A stretch of 64,000 nt of DNA, taken from the NCBI RefSeq assembly GCF_006065315.1, contig NZ_CP040749.1, forward strand, positions 744,001 through 808,000, written 5' to 3'. The stretch is from Aureibaculum algae (GTDB taxonomy: Bacteria > Bacteroidota > Bacteroidia > Flavobacteriales > Flavobacteriaceae). Made by a program: the position numbers and the translations under genes. Shown here in pieces: positions 56,591-64,000 of this stretch. Within the stretch, counting starts at the first letter, position 1; each line of letters opens with the position of its first letter. The notes beneath the pieces are model-generated. The model was not told the DNA's origin and searched no databases. It was given only the letters and a program-made list of their open reading frames with translations.

Positions 56591-57268
56591 ATGAATTACG
56601 GAGAAGAATTTAAAAAATTTGCTATAAAGGACCAAGGAATTAATAGCATGTACTATGATAAGATGATTAGTGCAATGTATCCTACGAACCTTACCCCAAA
56701 TATTATTGAGGAACGTAAAATGAATATTGCCATTTTTGACGTTTTTTCACGTCTAATGATGGATAGAATCATCTTTTTAGGAACAGGTATTGACGATTAT
56801 GTTGCTAATGTTATTCAAGCTCAATTGTTGTTTTTAGAAAGCACAGATGCTTCAAAAGATATTTCAATTTACATAAACTCGCCAGGTGGAGGTGTGTATG
56901 CAGGGTTAGGTATTTACGATACCATGCAGTTTATTAAGCCAGATGTATCCACAATATGTACAGGTATTGCAGCCTCTATGGCAGCAGTATTAATGTGTGC
57001 AGGTGCAAAAGGAAAGCGTTCTGCTTTAACACACTCGCGTATTATGATTCACCAACCATTAGGTGGAGCTCAAGGACAAGCGTCTGATATCGAGATTACT
57101 GCAAGAGAGATTTTGAAATTGAAAGATGAATTGTATCAAATAATAGCAAGTCATTCAGGACAAGATATTAAAAAAGTACATGATGATTCTGATAGAGATT
57201 ATTGGATGAAAGCAGACGAGGCAAAAAAATATGGTATGATAGATGAGGTTTTAATTAGAAATTCATAA
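56591..57268 (+). CDS. clpP: ATP-dependent Clp protease proteolytic subunit
   Basis: 225 residues. Catalytic triad in place: [15 protein letters not shown] (Ser129), [12 protein letters not shown] (His154), DSDRDYWM (Asp203). It forms the tetradecameric serine protease barrel that degrades proteins fed by ClpX, encoded 53 bp downstream. Confidence 0.96.
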   Translation: MNYGEEFKKFAIKDQGINSMYYDKMISAMYPTNLTPNIIEERKMNIAIFDVFSRLMMDRIIFLGTGIDDYVANVIQAQLLFLESTDASKDISIYINSPGGGVYAGLGIYDTMQFIKPDVSTICTGIAASMAAVLMCAGAKGKRSALTHSRIMIHQPLGGAQGQASDIEITAREILKLKDELYQIIASHSGQDIKKVHDDSDRDYWMKADEAKKYGMIDEVLIRNS

Positions 57269-57321
57269 TAGATTCTATTTAAAGCTATTTAGTAAAAAGA
57301 TTTCAAGTAAGTAAAAAGATT

Positions 57322-58563
57322 ATGGCAGAGAAGAAAGAGTTAGAGTGCTCATTTTGTGGGCGTAAAGAATCGGAAACCGATATGCTGATTGCAGGGTTAG
57401 AAGGTCATATATGCGATAGATGTATAGAGCAGGCACATGGTTTAGTAGTCAAAGAACTTTCTGAATCTAAGAATTCAGGATTGTCGGCTGAATTAATACT
57501 AAAAAAGCCACAAGAAATAAAAAGTTTTTTAGATCAATATATAATTGGACAAAATCAGGCAAAAAGAGTTTTGTCGGTTGCTGTATATAATCACTATAAA
57601 CGATTGTTACAACCAGCTACAAAAAATGAAGATGATATTGAGATAGAGAAAAGTAATATTATGTTGGTGGGTGAAACAGGTACAGGAAAAACATTAATGG
57701 CTAGAACCATTGCTAAAATGTTAAATGTACCCTTCGCTATTGTAGACGCTACGGTATTAACAGAAGCAGGATATGTTGGTGAAGATGTAGAAACTATTTT
57801 AACACGTTTACTACAAGCTGCAGATTATAATGTTCAAAAAGCAGAAAGAGGAATTGTTTTTATTGATGAAATTGATAAAATTGCTAGAAAAAGCGATAAT
57901 CCTTCAATAACTAGAGATGTTTCTGGTGAAGGTGTTCAACAAGCACTACTTAAATTGTTAGAAGGTACAATCGTTAATGTACCACCAAAAGGAGGTAGAA
58001 AACATCCAGATCAAAAATTTGTTGAGGTTAATACACGTAACATTTTATTTGTTGCTGGTGGAGCATTTGATGGTGTAGATAGAATCATAAGTAAGCGTTT
58101 AAATATGCAGGCTGTAGGTTACAGTGCATCAAAGAATGAAGAACGTGTAGATGATAAAAATTTGTTGCAATATGTAATTCCAAAAGATTTAAAAGATTTT
58201 GGGTTAATTCCTGAAATTATTGGTCGTTTACCAGTGTTAACTTATTTGAATCCGTTAGACGCTAAAACGTTAAGAGCTATTTTAACTGAGCCTAAAAATG
58301 CCATAATTAAGCAATATGAAAAGCTTTTTGAAATGGATGGTATTGACTTTTCAATAGACGAAAAAGCCTTAGATTATATCGTTCAAAAAGCTGTTGAATA
58401 TAAACTTGGAGCACGTGGTTTGCGTTCATTATGTGAAGCTATATTAACAGACGCCATGTTTGAATTGCCTGGTGGCGAGGAGAAAAAATTAAGAGTAACC
58501 AGAAGCTATGCAGAAGGTAAAATGGAAAAATCTACCTTAAGTAAATTAAAAGCGGTTTCTTAA
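57322..58563 (+). CDS. clpX: ATP-dependent Clp protease ATP-binding subunit ClpX
   Basis: 413 residues: zinc-binding domain with four cysteines (Cys9, Cys12, Cys31, Cys34), Walker A GETGTGKT (about 116-123), Walker [10 protein letters not shown], sensor and arginine-finger regions, and pore loop GYVGED. It unfolds substrates for ClpP. It follows clpP in one operon and is closed by a terminator. Confidence 0.97.
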   Translation: MAEKKELECSFCGRKESETDMLIAGLEGHICDRCIEQAHGLVVKELSESKNSGLSAELILKKPQEIKSFLDQYIIGQNQAKRVLSVAVYNHYKRLLQPATKNEDDIEIEKSNIMLVGETGTGKTLMARTIAKMLNVPFAIVDATVLTEAGYVGEDVETILTRLLQAADYNVQKAERGIVFIDEIDKIARKSDNPSITRDVSGEGVQQALLKLLEGTIVNVPPKGGRKHPDQKFVEVNTRNILFVAGGAFDGVDRIISKRLNMQAVGYSASKNEERVDDKNLLQYVIPKDLKDFGLIPEIIGRLPVLTYLNPLDAKTLRAILTEPKNAIIKQYEKLFEMDGIDFSIDEKALDYIVQKAVEYKLGARGLRSLCEAILTDAMFELPGGEEKKLRVTRSYAEGKMEKSTLSKLKAVS

Positions 58564-58571
58564 TCATATTA

Positions 58572-58602
58572 AAACCTCACAAGTTTTAAACCTGTGAGGT
58601 TT
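58572..58602 (+). terminator. Terminator hairpin after clpX
   Basis: AAACCTCACA / TGTGAGGTTT inverted repeat with an 11-base loop, followed by TCTTTTA. The T-run is interrupted. Confidence 0.6.
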
Positions 58603-58633
58603 CTTTTACTTATACTTATCTACCCAAACTTAT

Positions 58634-60610
58634 ATGATAACGCAACACACCATAGACAAAGTTTTTGAAACGGCTCGTGTCGAGGAAGTTATTGGTGATT
58701 TTGTTCAGCTTAAAAAAGCAGGAAGTAATTTTAAAGGGTTAAGTCCTTTTGTTAATGAAAAATCACCATCTTTTATGGTGAGTCCTGTTAAGCAAATTTG
58801 GAAAGATTTTAGTTCTGGTAAAGGTGGAAATGCTATTTCCTTTATAATGGAACATGAGCATTACACGTATCCGGAGGCCATTCGTTACTTGGCGAAAAAA
58901 TACAATATAGAAATTGATGAAACGGAGCAATCTGACGAGCAAAAGGTGCAGGCAAGTGAGCGTGAAAGTATGTATTTGGTTTCTGAATATGCCCGCAATT
59001 ATTTTCATGATGTTTTATTAAATACTCAAAAAGGAAAGGCCATTGGGTTAAGTTACTTCAAAGAACGTGGCTTTACTGATGAAACTATTAAAAAATTTGA
59101 ATTGGGTTATGCTTTAGATGAATGGTCTGCTTTTACAGATGCTGCTTTAAAGAAAGGATATCAATTAGATTTTTTAGAAAAAACTGGGTTAACCATCGTT
59201 AAGGAAAATCAATCAGATCCTACTCAAAGCAAAAAATTTGACCGTTTTAAAGGACGTGTACTTTTTCCGATACACAGTATGGCAGGTCGTGTACTTGGGT
59301 TTGGAGGTAGAATTTTAACTTCCGATAAAAAAGCAGCGAAATATCTTAATTCACCGGAAAGCGAGCTATACCATAAAAGTAAAGTACTTTACGGTATATT
59401 TAATGCCAAGCAAAGTATTGCCAAAAAAGACAATTGTTATTTGGTGGAGGGATATACAGATGTTATCTCTTTTTATCAAAGAGGAATACATAATGTAGTG
59501 GCTTCTTCTGGAACAGCATTAACGTCAGATCAGATTCGTTTGATAAATAGATTAACGCCTAATATCACGGTGCTGTTTGATGGTGATGCAGCAGGTCTGA
59601 GAGCCTCAATTCGAGGTATTGATTTGATTTTAGAGCAAGGCATGAATGTTAAGGTAGTCATGTTTCCTGATGGCGAAGACCCCGACAGTTTTGCAAAGAA
59701 AAATTCTTTAGAAAAATTAGAAGCCTATTTAGATGCGAATGCTCAAGATTTTATTCGTTTTAAGGTGTCCATACTGATGGATGAAGTTAAAGATGATCCG
59801 GTAAAAAAAGCAGGGTTGATTAGAGACATAGTCGCTACTATTTCTAAAATCCCGAATCAGATTCAACGAGAAATATATGTCCAAGAATGTGCTAAGATTA
59901 TGGATATTTCTGAACGTGTTTTGTTCAGTGAATTGGCACAATTATCAAAAAATGAAGAGCGAGAAGCCAGTAAACGTCCTAAAGATGATCGACAAGAATC
60001 TTTTACGGTTGTAAAAACCGAAGCTGTAGCGTTTAAAAAAACTGATCAATTAAATAAATTAGAAAAGCAATTGATAGAAATTCTCTTGCTTTATGGTAAT
60101 AAAGAAATTGATTTTGAGGATTATGTAGAGGTTGAAGATGAAGAGGGTAGAACTAAATTGGTTAAAGAGAATTATCAAAACAAAATAGCTAGTGAAATCT
60201 ATTTGCATTTACAAGACGATGAGATTGAGTTTAGCAATGCTACTTTTAAAAAAATATATTTTGATGTTATTCATCAGTTGAATCAAGATGAAAAGATAAC
60301 TTCTGACGGGTTTATTAATCACGAAGATCCTGAATTGGGTAGAGTGGTTACTGATATCTTAATGGATGATGAGAAATATGCATTAAGTGATTGGGAAAGT
60401 AAAGAAATATATGTTCGTACAAAAGAGAAAAGCCTTTCTAAATTGGTTATGGATGCTATTTTAAATTTGCGTCGTATTTTAATTGAATTAAAAATCAAGG
60501 AGCTTATCGAAGAAACACCTGATGACGACCGACATTCTATGTTAGAGATGATCGTGAATTATACAAAGCTTAAAAAACTTCTTTACGATAGGTTGAATAG
60601 AGTGGTTTAA
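58634..60610 (+). CDS. dnaG: DNA primase (zinc ligands of the N-terminal domain absent)
   Basis: 658 residues. The zinc-binding N-terminal region is recognisable (FVQLKKAGSNFKGLSPFVNE, PSFMVSPVKQIWKDFSSGKG). All four CHC2 ligands are replaced: Ser37, Val40, Asp58, Ser61. The toprim core is intact (CYLVEGYTDVISFYQRG and LFDGDAAGLRASIRG), and a helicase-binding C-terminal region follows (about 460-658). It makes RNA primers for replication. The loss appears to be a lineage trait, not damage. The stop overlaps the convergent nadE by 4 bp. Confidence 0.95.
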   Translation: MITQHTIDKVFETARVEEVIGDFVQLKKAGSNFKGLSPFVNEKSPSFMVSPVKQIWKDFSSGKGGNAISFIMEHEHYTYPEAIRYLAKKYNIEIDETEQSDEQKVQASERESMYLVSEYARNYFHDVLLNTQKGKAIGLSYFKERGFTDETIKKFELGYALDEWSAFTDAALKKGYQLDFLEKTGLTIVKENQSDPTQSKKFDRFKGRVLFPIHSMAGRVLGFGGRILTSDKKAAKYLNSPESELYHKSKVLYGIFNAKQSIAKKDNCYLVEGYTDVISFYQRGIHNVVASSGTALTSDQIRLINRLTPNITVLFDGDAAGLRASIRGIDLILEQGMNVKVVMFPDGEDPDSFAKKNSLEKLEAYLDANAQDFIRFKVSILMDEVKDDPVKKAGLIRDIVATISKIPNQIQREIYVQECAKIMDISERVLFSELAQLSKNEEREASKRPKDDRQESFTVVKTEAVAFKKTDQLNKLEKQLIEILLLYGNKEIDFEDYVEVEDEEGRTKLVKENYQNKIASEIYLHLQDDEIEFSNATFKKIYFDVIHQLNQDEKITSDGFINHEDPELGRVVTDILMDDEKYALSDWESKEIYVRTKEKSLSKLVMDAILNLRRILIELKIKELIEETPDDDRHSMLEMIVNYTKLKKLLYDRLNRVV

Positions 60611-61398
60611 TTCATCAGCTCCTCAGGGATCTCGCAAACTGGTATTGCTACCATTTTATGTTTATTAGCTCTGTGGCGTTCCAAGTAAATTTCAACAACA
60701 CGTTTTGCTCGTCCGTCAAAGTCCTTTAAGGTTTTACCTTGAGCAATCATTTTCATAGCCCATTCTAATTCATCATAACTCGCACCAATTTGATCTTCAT
60801 CCGTTCTAGAGTCGCCAAATAAACCGTCTGTAGGTTTTGCGACTAATATAGATTCAGGTACTTTTAAATGGGCTCCAATTTTATAGACTTCAGATTTCAT
60901 TAAATCGGCTATTGGACTTAAATCTACACCGCCATCACCATATTTAGTAAAGAAGCCTACACCAAAATCCTCTACTTTATTGCCAGTACCACAAACCAAC
61001 AGACTGTGTATACCTGCAAAATAATACAGTGTGCTCATTCTTAATCGTGCTCTGGTGTTTGCCATAGATAAATCTACTTTAACAGTGGCAGCTTCATCAG
61101 GTAATAAATCGTCAAAAGCATCAAAAACAGAGGTTAAGTTTATGTTTTTAGAGCTTACTTTAGGGTAACGTGCTTTGAGTTGTGCAATATGCTCTTGAGC
61201 CCTTGTAACTTGACTTTCAGCTTGGTGTATTGGCATTTCTAAGCAAAGTAACTCTAAACCCGTTTCGGCACAAAGTGTAGAGGTGACAGCAGAGTCAATT
61301 CCACCAGAAATTCCTATTACAAATCCTTTGACTCCAGCTTTAGTCGCATAATCCTTTAGCCAATTAACAATATGTTTTGTTACTTTTTCTGTTTGCAT
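60607..61398 (-). CDS. nadE: NAD(+) synthase (ammonia-dependent type)
   Basis: 263 residues with the ATP pyrophosphatase P-loop GISGGIDSAV (30-39), plus GTGNKVEDFGVGFFTKYGDG and the C-terminal ERHRANKHKMV. It converts deamido-NAD to NAD. No glutaminase domain is present, so it uses ammonia. It overlaps dnaG at the 3' end and diverges from gldB with 87 bp between. Confidence 0.95.
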   Translation of the reverse strand: MQTEKVTKHIVNWLKDYATKAGVKGFVIGISGGIDSAVTSTLCAETGLELLCLEMPIHQAESQVTRAQEHIAQLKARYPKVSSKNINLTSVFDAFDDLLPDEAATVKVDLSMANTRARLRMSTLYYFAGIHSLLVCGTGNKVEDFGVGFFTKYGDGGVDLSPIADLMKSEVYKIGAHLKVPESILVAKPTDGLFGDSRTDEDQIGASYDELEWAMKMIAQGKTLKDFDGRAKRVVEIYLERHRANKHKMVAIPVCEIPEELMN

Positions 61399-61421
61399 TG
61401 TAAAACAATTTAGTAGTTTTG
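61393..61421 (+). promoter_or_regulatory. Promoter of gldB
   Basis: TTG (61393-61395), 18 bases, TAGTTTTG (61414-61421), matching the Bacteroidota consensus. It overlaps the start of nadE on the other strand and lies 64 bp before gldB. Confidence 0.55.
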
Positions 61422-61485
61422 TCGCACGTAAATCCTTACGCTATAATGATAAAAACGTTTTAGCGAAAATACTAAATTTTAATAA

Positions 61486-62445
61486 ATGTATAAATACGTT
61501 TCTTTTTTAATCTTACTTTTAGCTTTAATAAATTGTACAAAAAAAGAGAAGTCGGATATTGATGTTTCTGATATCTCAGTTGAATTTGATGTAAACCGCT
61601 TTGATCAAGAGTTTTACACATCAACTTCAGAAAAGTTACCTCAATTAAAAAGTAAATATCCTTATTTGTTCCCAGCTCAAAACCATGATAGTATTTGGTT
61701 ACGGAAAATAGAAGACACAGATGAGCAGGAATTATATGCGGAAACTCAGAAAGTATTTAGTGATTTTTCAGATGAAAAAGAGCAAATAGAAATGTTGTTT
61801 AAACATATTAAATTCTATTATCCAAATTTTGAATCGCCCAAAGTAATTACGTTACTATCTAATGTTGATTATGAGACTAAAGTAGTTTATGCAGATAGTT
61901 TGTTATTTGTTTCGTTAGATGTTTATTTAGGAAAGGATAGTGAAATATATCAGGATTACCCTAGTTATATAAAGCAAAATTTCACAAAAGAGCATTTAAT
62001 TGTTGATATAGCAAATGCAATTACAAATGTTCAAATTATGTTTTCAACGGATAGAACTTTCGTGTCTAGAATGGTACAGCAAGGTAAAAAGTTGTATTTG
62101 CTTGATGCATATGTGCCAAAACTTAGTGATGCTGAAAAGATTGGATATACCCAAGAGCAAATAGAATGGGCAGAGTATAATGATGAAGAGGTTTGGAAAT
62201 ATTTTATTGAAAACAAAATACTATTTAGTACTGAGCAAGAACTTTCTCGACGGTTCATTGATAATGCTCCATTTTCAAAATTTTATAGAGCCAATGATAA
62301 TGAAACACCTGGAAGTATTGGAGTGTGGTTTGGCTGGCAAATTGTAAGAGCATTTATGCAAAATACGGACACGTCTTTACAAGAGATGTTACAAATGAAA
62401 AATGACGAGATATTTAAAAAATCGAAATATAAGCCAAGTAAATAG
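61486..62445 (+). CDS. gldB: Gliding motility lipoprotein GldB
   Basis: 319 residues with lipobox ALINC (Cys17) and the GldB pattern: VEFDVNRFDQEFYTST, YPYLFPAQNHDSIWLRK, SVDVYLGKDSEIYQDYPSY-like segment and GVWFGWQIVRAF near the end. Gld proteins are needed for gliding in Flavobacteriia. It is immediately followed by gldC, the order known for this pair. Confidence 0.93.
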   Translation: MYKYVSFLILLLALINCTKKEKSDIDVSDISVEFDVNRFDQEFYTSTSEKLPQLKSKYPYLFPAQNHDSIWLRKIEDTDEQELYAETQKVFSDFSDEKEQIEMLFKHIKFYYPNFESPKVITLLSNVDYETKVVYADSLLFVSLDVYLGKDSEIYQDYPSYIKQNFTKEHLIVDIANAITNVQIMFSTDRTFVSRMVQQGKKLYLLDAYVPKLSDAEKIGYTQEQIEWAEYNDEEVWKYFIENKILFSTEQELSRRFIDNAPFSKFYRANDNETPGSIGVWFGWQIVRAFMQNTDTSLQEMLQMKNDEIFKKSKYKPSK

Positions 62446-62526
62446 TATTCAATTGGGTGTTTTTAATTACCTATATAAAATAGAATATCAAAACTATTAA
62501 ATTACTGTCACTAATATATTAAAACT

Positions 62527-62862
62527 ATGTCAAAACATAATTCCGAAATAAAATTTACTGTAGAACTAGACGAAAATAAAATTCCTGAAAAATTATCTTG
62601 GGATGCCAAAGATGGAGGAATTGATAATGAACCTACAAAGGCGGTTTTAATTTCTGTTTGGGATGATAAGAAGAAGGAAACTTTGAAAATGGACTTATGG
62701 ACAAAAGACATGCCTCTTGATGAAATGCAACACTTTTTTCATCAGACATTACTTTCTATGTCAGATACATTTTATCGTGCTACAAATGATGAAAAAATGA
62801 CAGCAACAATGCGAGATTTTTGCGACTACTTTGCTGAGAAATTGGAATTATTGGAGAAATAG
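62527..62862 (+). CDS. gldC: Gliding motility protein GldC
   Basis: 111 residues without signal peptide, with GldC features EIKFTVELDENKIPEKLSWD, LWTKDMPLDEMQHFFHQTLL and a C-terminal FCDYFAEKLELLEK. A small cytoplasmic partner of GldB in gliding motility. It lies 81 bp after gldB on the same strand. Confidence 0.93.
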   Translation: MSKHNSEIKFTVELDENKIPEKLSWDAKDGGIDNEPTKAVLISVWDDKKKETLKMDLWTKDMPLDEMQHFFHQTLLSMSDTFYRATNDEKMTATMRDFCDYFAEKLELLEK

Positions 62863-62910
62863 TATCGTTTTCGTTACTTAGAACTTTTTTTTAGTCAGTA
62901 AACGGTAAGT

Positions 62911-64000
62911 TTATGCTTTGAGAATGCCTTTGTTATAATTAATCATATCAATAACACTATGGTAATCTTCAATGTTTTTCTCAAAATTCATTTCAGAGAC
63001 ATCAATTATTAATGTGTTTAAATTTTGCTCTGTTTTAATAAAGTTAACATAGCCTTGATGTATTTGTTCTAAATATTCAGGTTTTATGTTTTGCTCATAT
63101 GCTCGACCTCTTTTTTTAATGTTTTCAAGCAGGCTTTCAATACTCTGATAAAGATAAACATACAAATCGGGTTTGGTAATTTCTTTATACATTACATCAA
63201 AAATGCGTCTATATAATTTATATTCTTCCTTAGATAAAGAAACTTGAGCAAAAATGAGAGATTTGAAAATGTAATAGTCGGAAACAATAAAGTTTTTAAA
63301 TAAGTCAAACTGAGCTAAATCATCTGAAAGTTGTTGGTATCTATCTGCCAAAAAACTCATTTCTAGAGGAAAAGCATATTTTTCCATATCTTCGTAATAC
63401 TTGGGTAAAAACGGATTGTCGGCAAAACGTTCTAATACTAATTTTGCATTAAAATCGTCACCTATCATTTTTGCTAAGGTTGTTTTACCAGCACCAATAT
63501 TTCCTTCAATAGCTATGTAATTGTATTTTTCAATAATTGAAATAGGACGTGTTAGAATTAGATTGGTTTTTTTAATTTCTAAGGCATCATCACAATGGGC
63601 CAAACATTTAGTGATTGTTTCTTTGGCTATTGGATGTTTAAGTAACGGAGCAATTTCAGCCAAAGGCACTAAAACAAATTTACGGTCTAACATGCGTGGA
63701 TGTGGTACCGTCAAATTGTTGTAAAAAATGACTTCATCATCAAATAGTAGCACATCAATGTCAATTATTCTTGCTTTGTATGCTGTTGAGGTACCTCTAT
63801 TTCTACCAAGTTCCGTTTCAATTGTTAAAACACGTTCTAATAAATTTTCAGGATTTAAGTGACTGGAAACTTCAATGCAAATATTTAAAAAATCATCACT
63901 ATCAAAACCCCATGAAGCTGTTTTATAAACAGAAGATATTTTGGTAACTCTACCTACATTTTTAGCAATTGAATTAATAGCTAATTGTAGATTTTCTATG
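62911..64000 (-). CDS. FolK-deoxynucleoside kinase fusion (5' end outside window)
   Basis: The frame is open to the right edge, so the start is missing; about 363 residues are visible. The first visible part is 6-hydroxymethyl-7,8-dihydropterin pyrophosphokinase (folate pathway; TASWGFDSDDFLNICIEV, ELGRNRGTSTAYKARIID, IDVLLFDDEV). From about 155 visible residues in comes a deoxynucleoside kinase with P-loop YIAIEGNIGAGKTTLAKMIG, EMSFLADRYQQL and RGRAYEQNIKPEYLEQIH. The two reactions feed folate and nucleotide synthesis. A GTG inside the FolK part could be mistaken for the start but the upstream FolK sequence is in frame. Confidence 0.92.
   Translation of the reverse strand, partial: IENLQLAINSIAKNVGRVTKISSVYKTASWGFDSDDFLNICIEVSSHLNPENLLERVLTIETELGRNRGTSTAYKARIIDIDVLLFDDEVIFYNNLTVPHPRMLDRKFVLVPLAEIAPLLKHPIAKETITKCLAHCDDALEIKKTNLILTRPISIIEKYNYIAIEGNIGAGKTTLAKMIGDDFNAKLVLERFADNPFLPKYYEDMEKYAFPLEMSFLADRYQQLSDDLAQFDLFKNFIVSDYYIFKSLIFAQVSLSKEEYKLYRRIFDVMYKEITKPDLYVYLYQSIESLLENIKKRGRAYEQNIKPEYLEQIHQGYVNFIKTEQNLNTLIIDVSEMNFEKNIEDYHSVIDMINYNKGILKA

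Overview
The window looks like chromosome from a member of the Flavobacteriaceae (Bacteroidota). The evidence is in the sequence: AT-rich DNA; start codons without Shine-Dalgarno sites but with promoters of the form TTG-N17-23-TAnnTTTG; SusC/SusD pairs run by ECF sigma and FecR proteins; gliding genes gldB and gldC; a type IX secretion type-B sorting domain next to a PorP/SprF protein; and a DnaG that has lost its zinc ligands. No rRNA, CRISPR array, insertion sequence or recognisable prophage was seen.

Region 1 (1-20 kb) is accessory. It holds two copies of the same module: an ECF sigma gene on the + strand, diverging from fecR-susC-susD on the - strand. Module 1 (about 1-8063) ends in a SusE-like lipoprotein cut by the window edge. 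Module 2 (about 10720-19436) ends in a PhoA-type alkaline phosphatase. Between them lie an endonuclease/exonuclease/phosphatase-fold hydrolase, an unrecognised gene with a tiny overlapping ORF before it, and a probable gene remnant. Both SusC proteins carry an N-terminal STN domain, so each module should sense its substrate through SusC, FecR and sigma.

Region 2 (20-26 kb) has a tRNA-Leu/tRNA-Gly pair with its own promoter and terminator, then a cytochrome c oxidase assembly cluster: heme O synthase, two subunit III proteins, subunit IV, a Sco-like protein without copper ligands, a genuine Sco, a DUF420 protein and a small exported Cys-x-x-Cys protein.

Region 3 (26-44 kb) is mixed: TolC-like porin, TsaB, MscS channel, DUF1304 protein, YyaL-type thioredoxin-fold lipoprotein, dodecin, Nfu-type Fe-S protein, a T9SS-exported PKD protein with PorP/SprF, a VWA gene and a lipoprotein gene that both appear damaged at their 3' ends, a LytS/LytTR two-component pair, gamma-carbonic anhydrase and a phytase-like lipoprotein.

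Region 4 (44-64 kb) is core: murI, two OmpH/Skp chaperones, bamA, uppS, a DUF6089 porin-like protein, nadK and a CBS protein on the - strand; then pdxJ, a hydrolase, a holin-like membrane protein, tig, clpP, clpX, dnaG, nadE, gldB, gldC and a FolK-deoxynucleoside kinase fusion cut by the right edge.

The most interesting observations are the paired 3' lesions in the VWA/lipoprotein operon, the ligand-less Sco paralogue, the zinc-less primase, the sigma/SusCD/phosphatase island, and a 46-residue membrane ORF next to the tRNA genes. No clearly new multi-gene system is proven from sequence alone.
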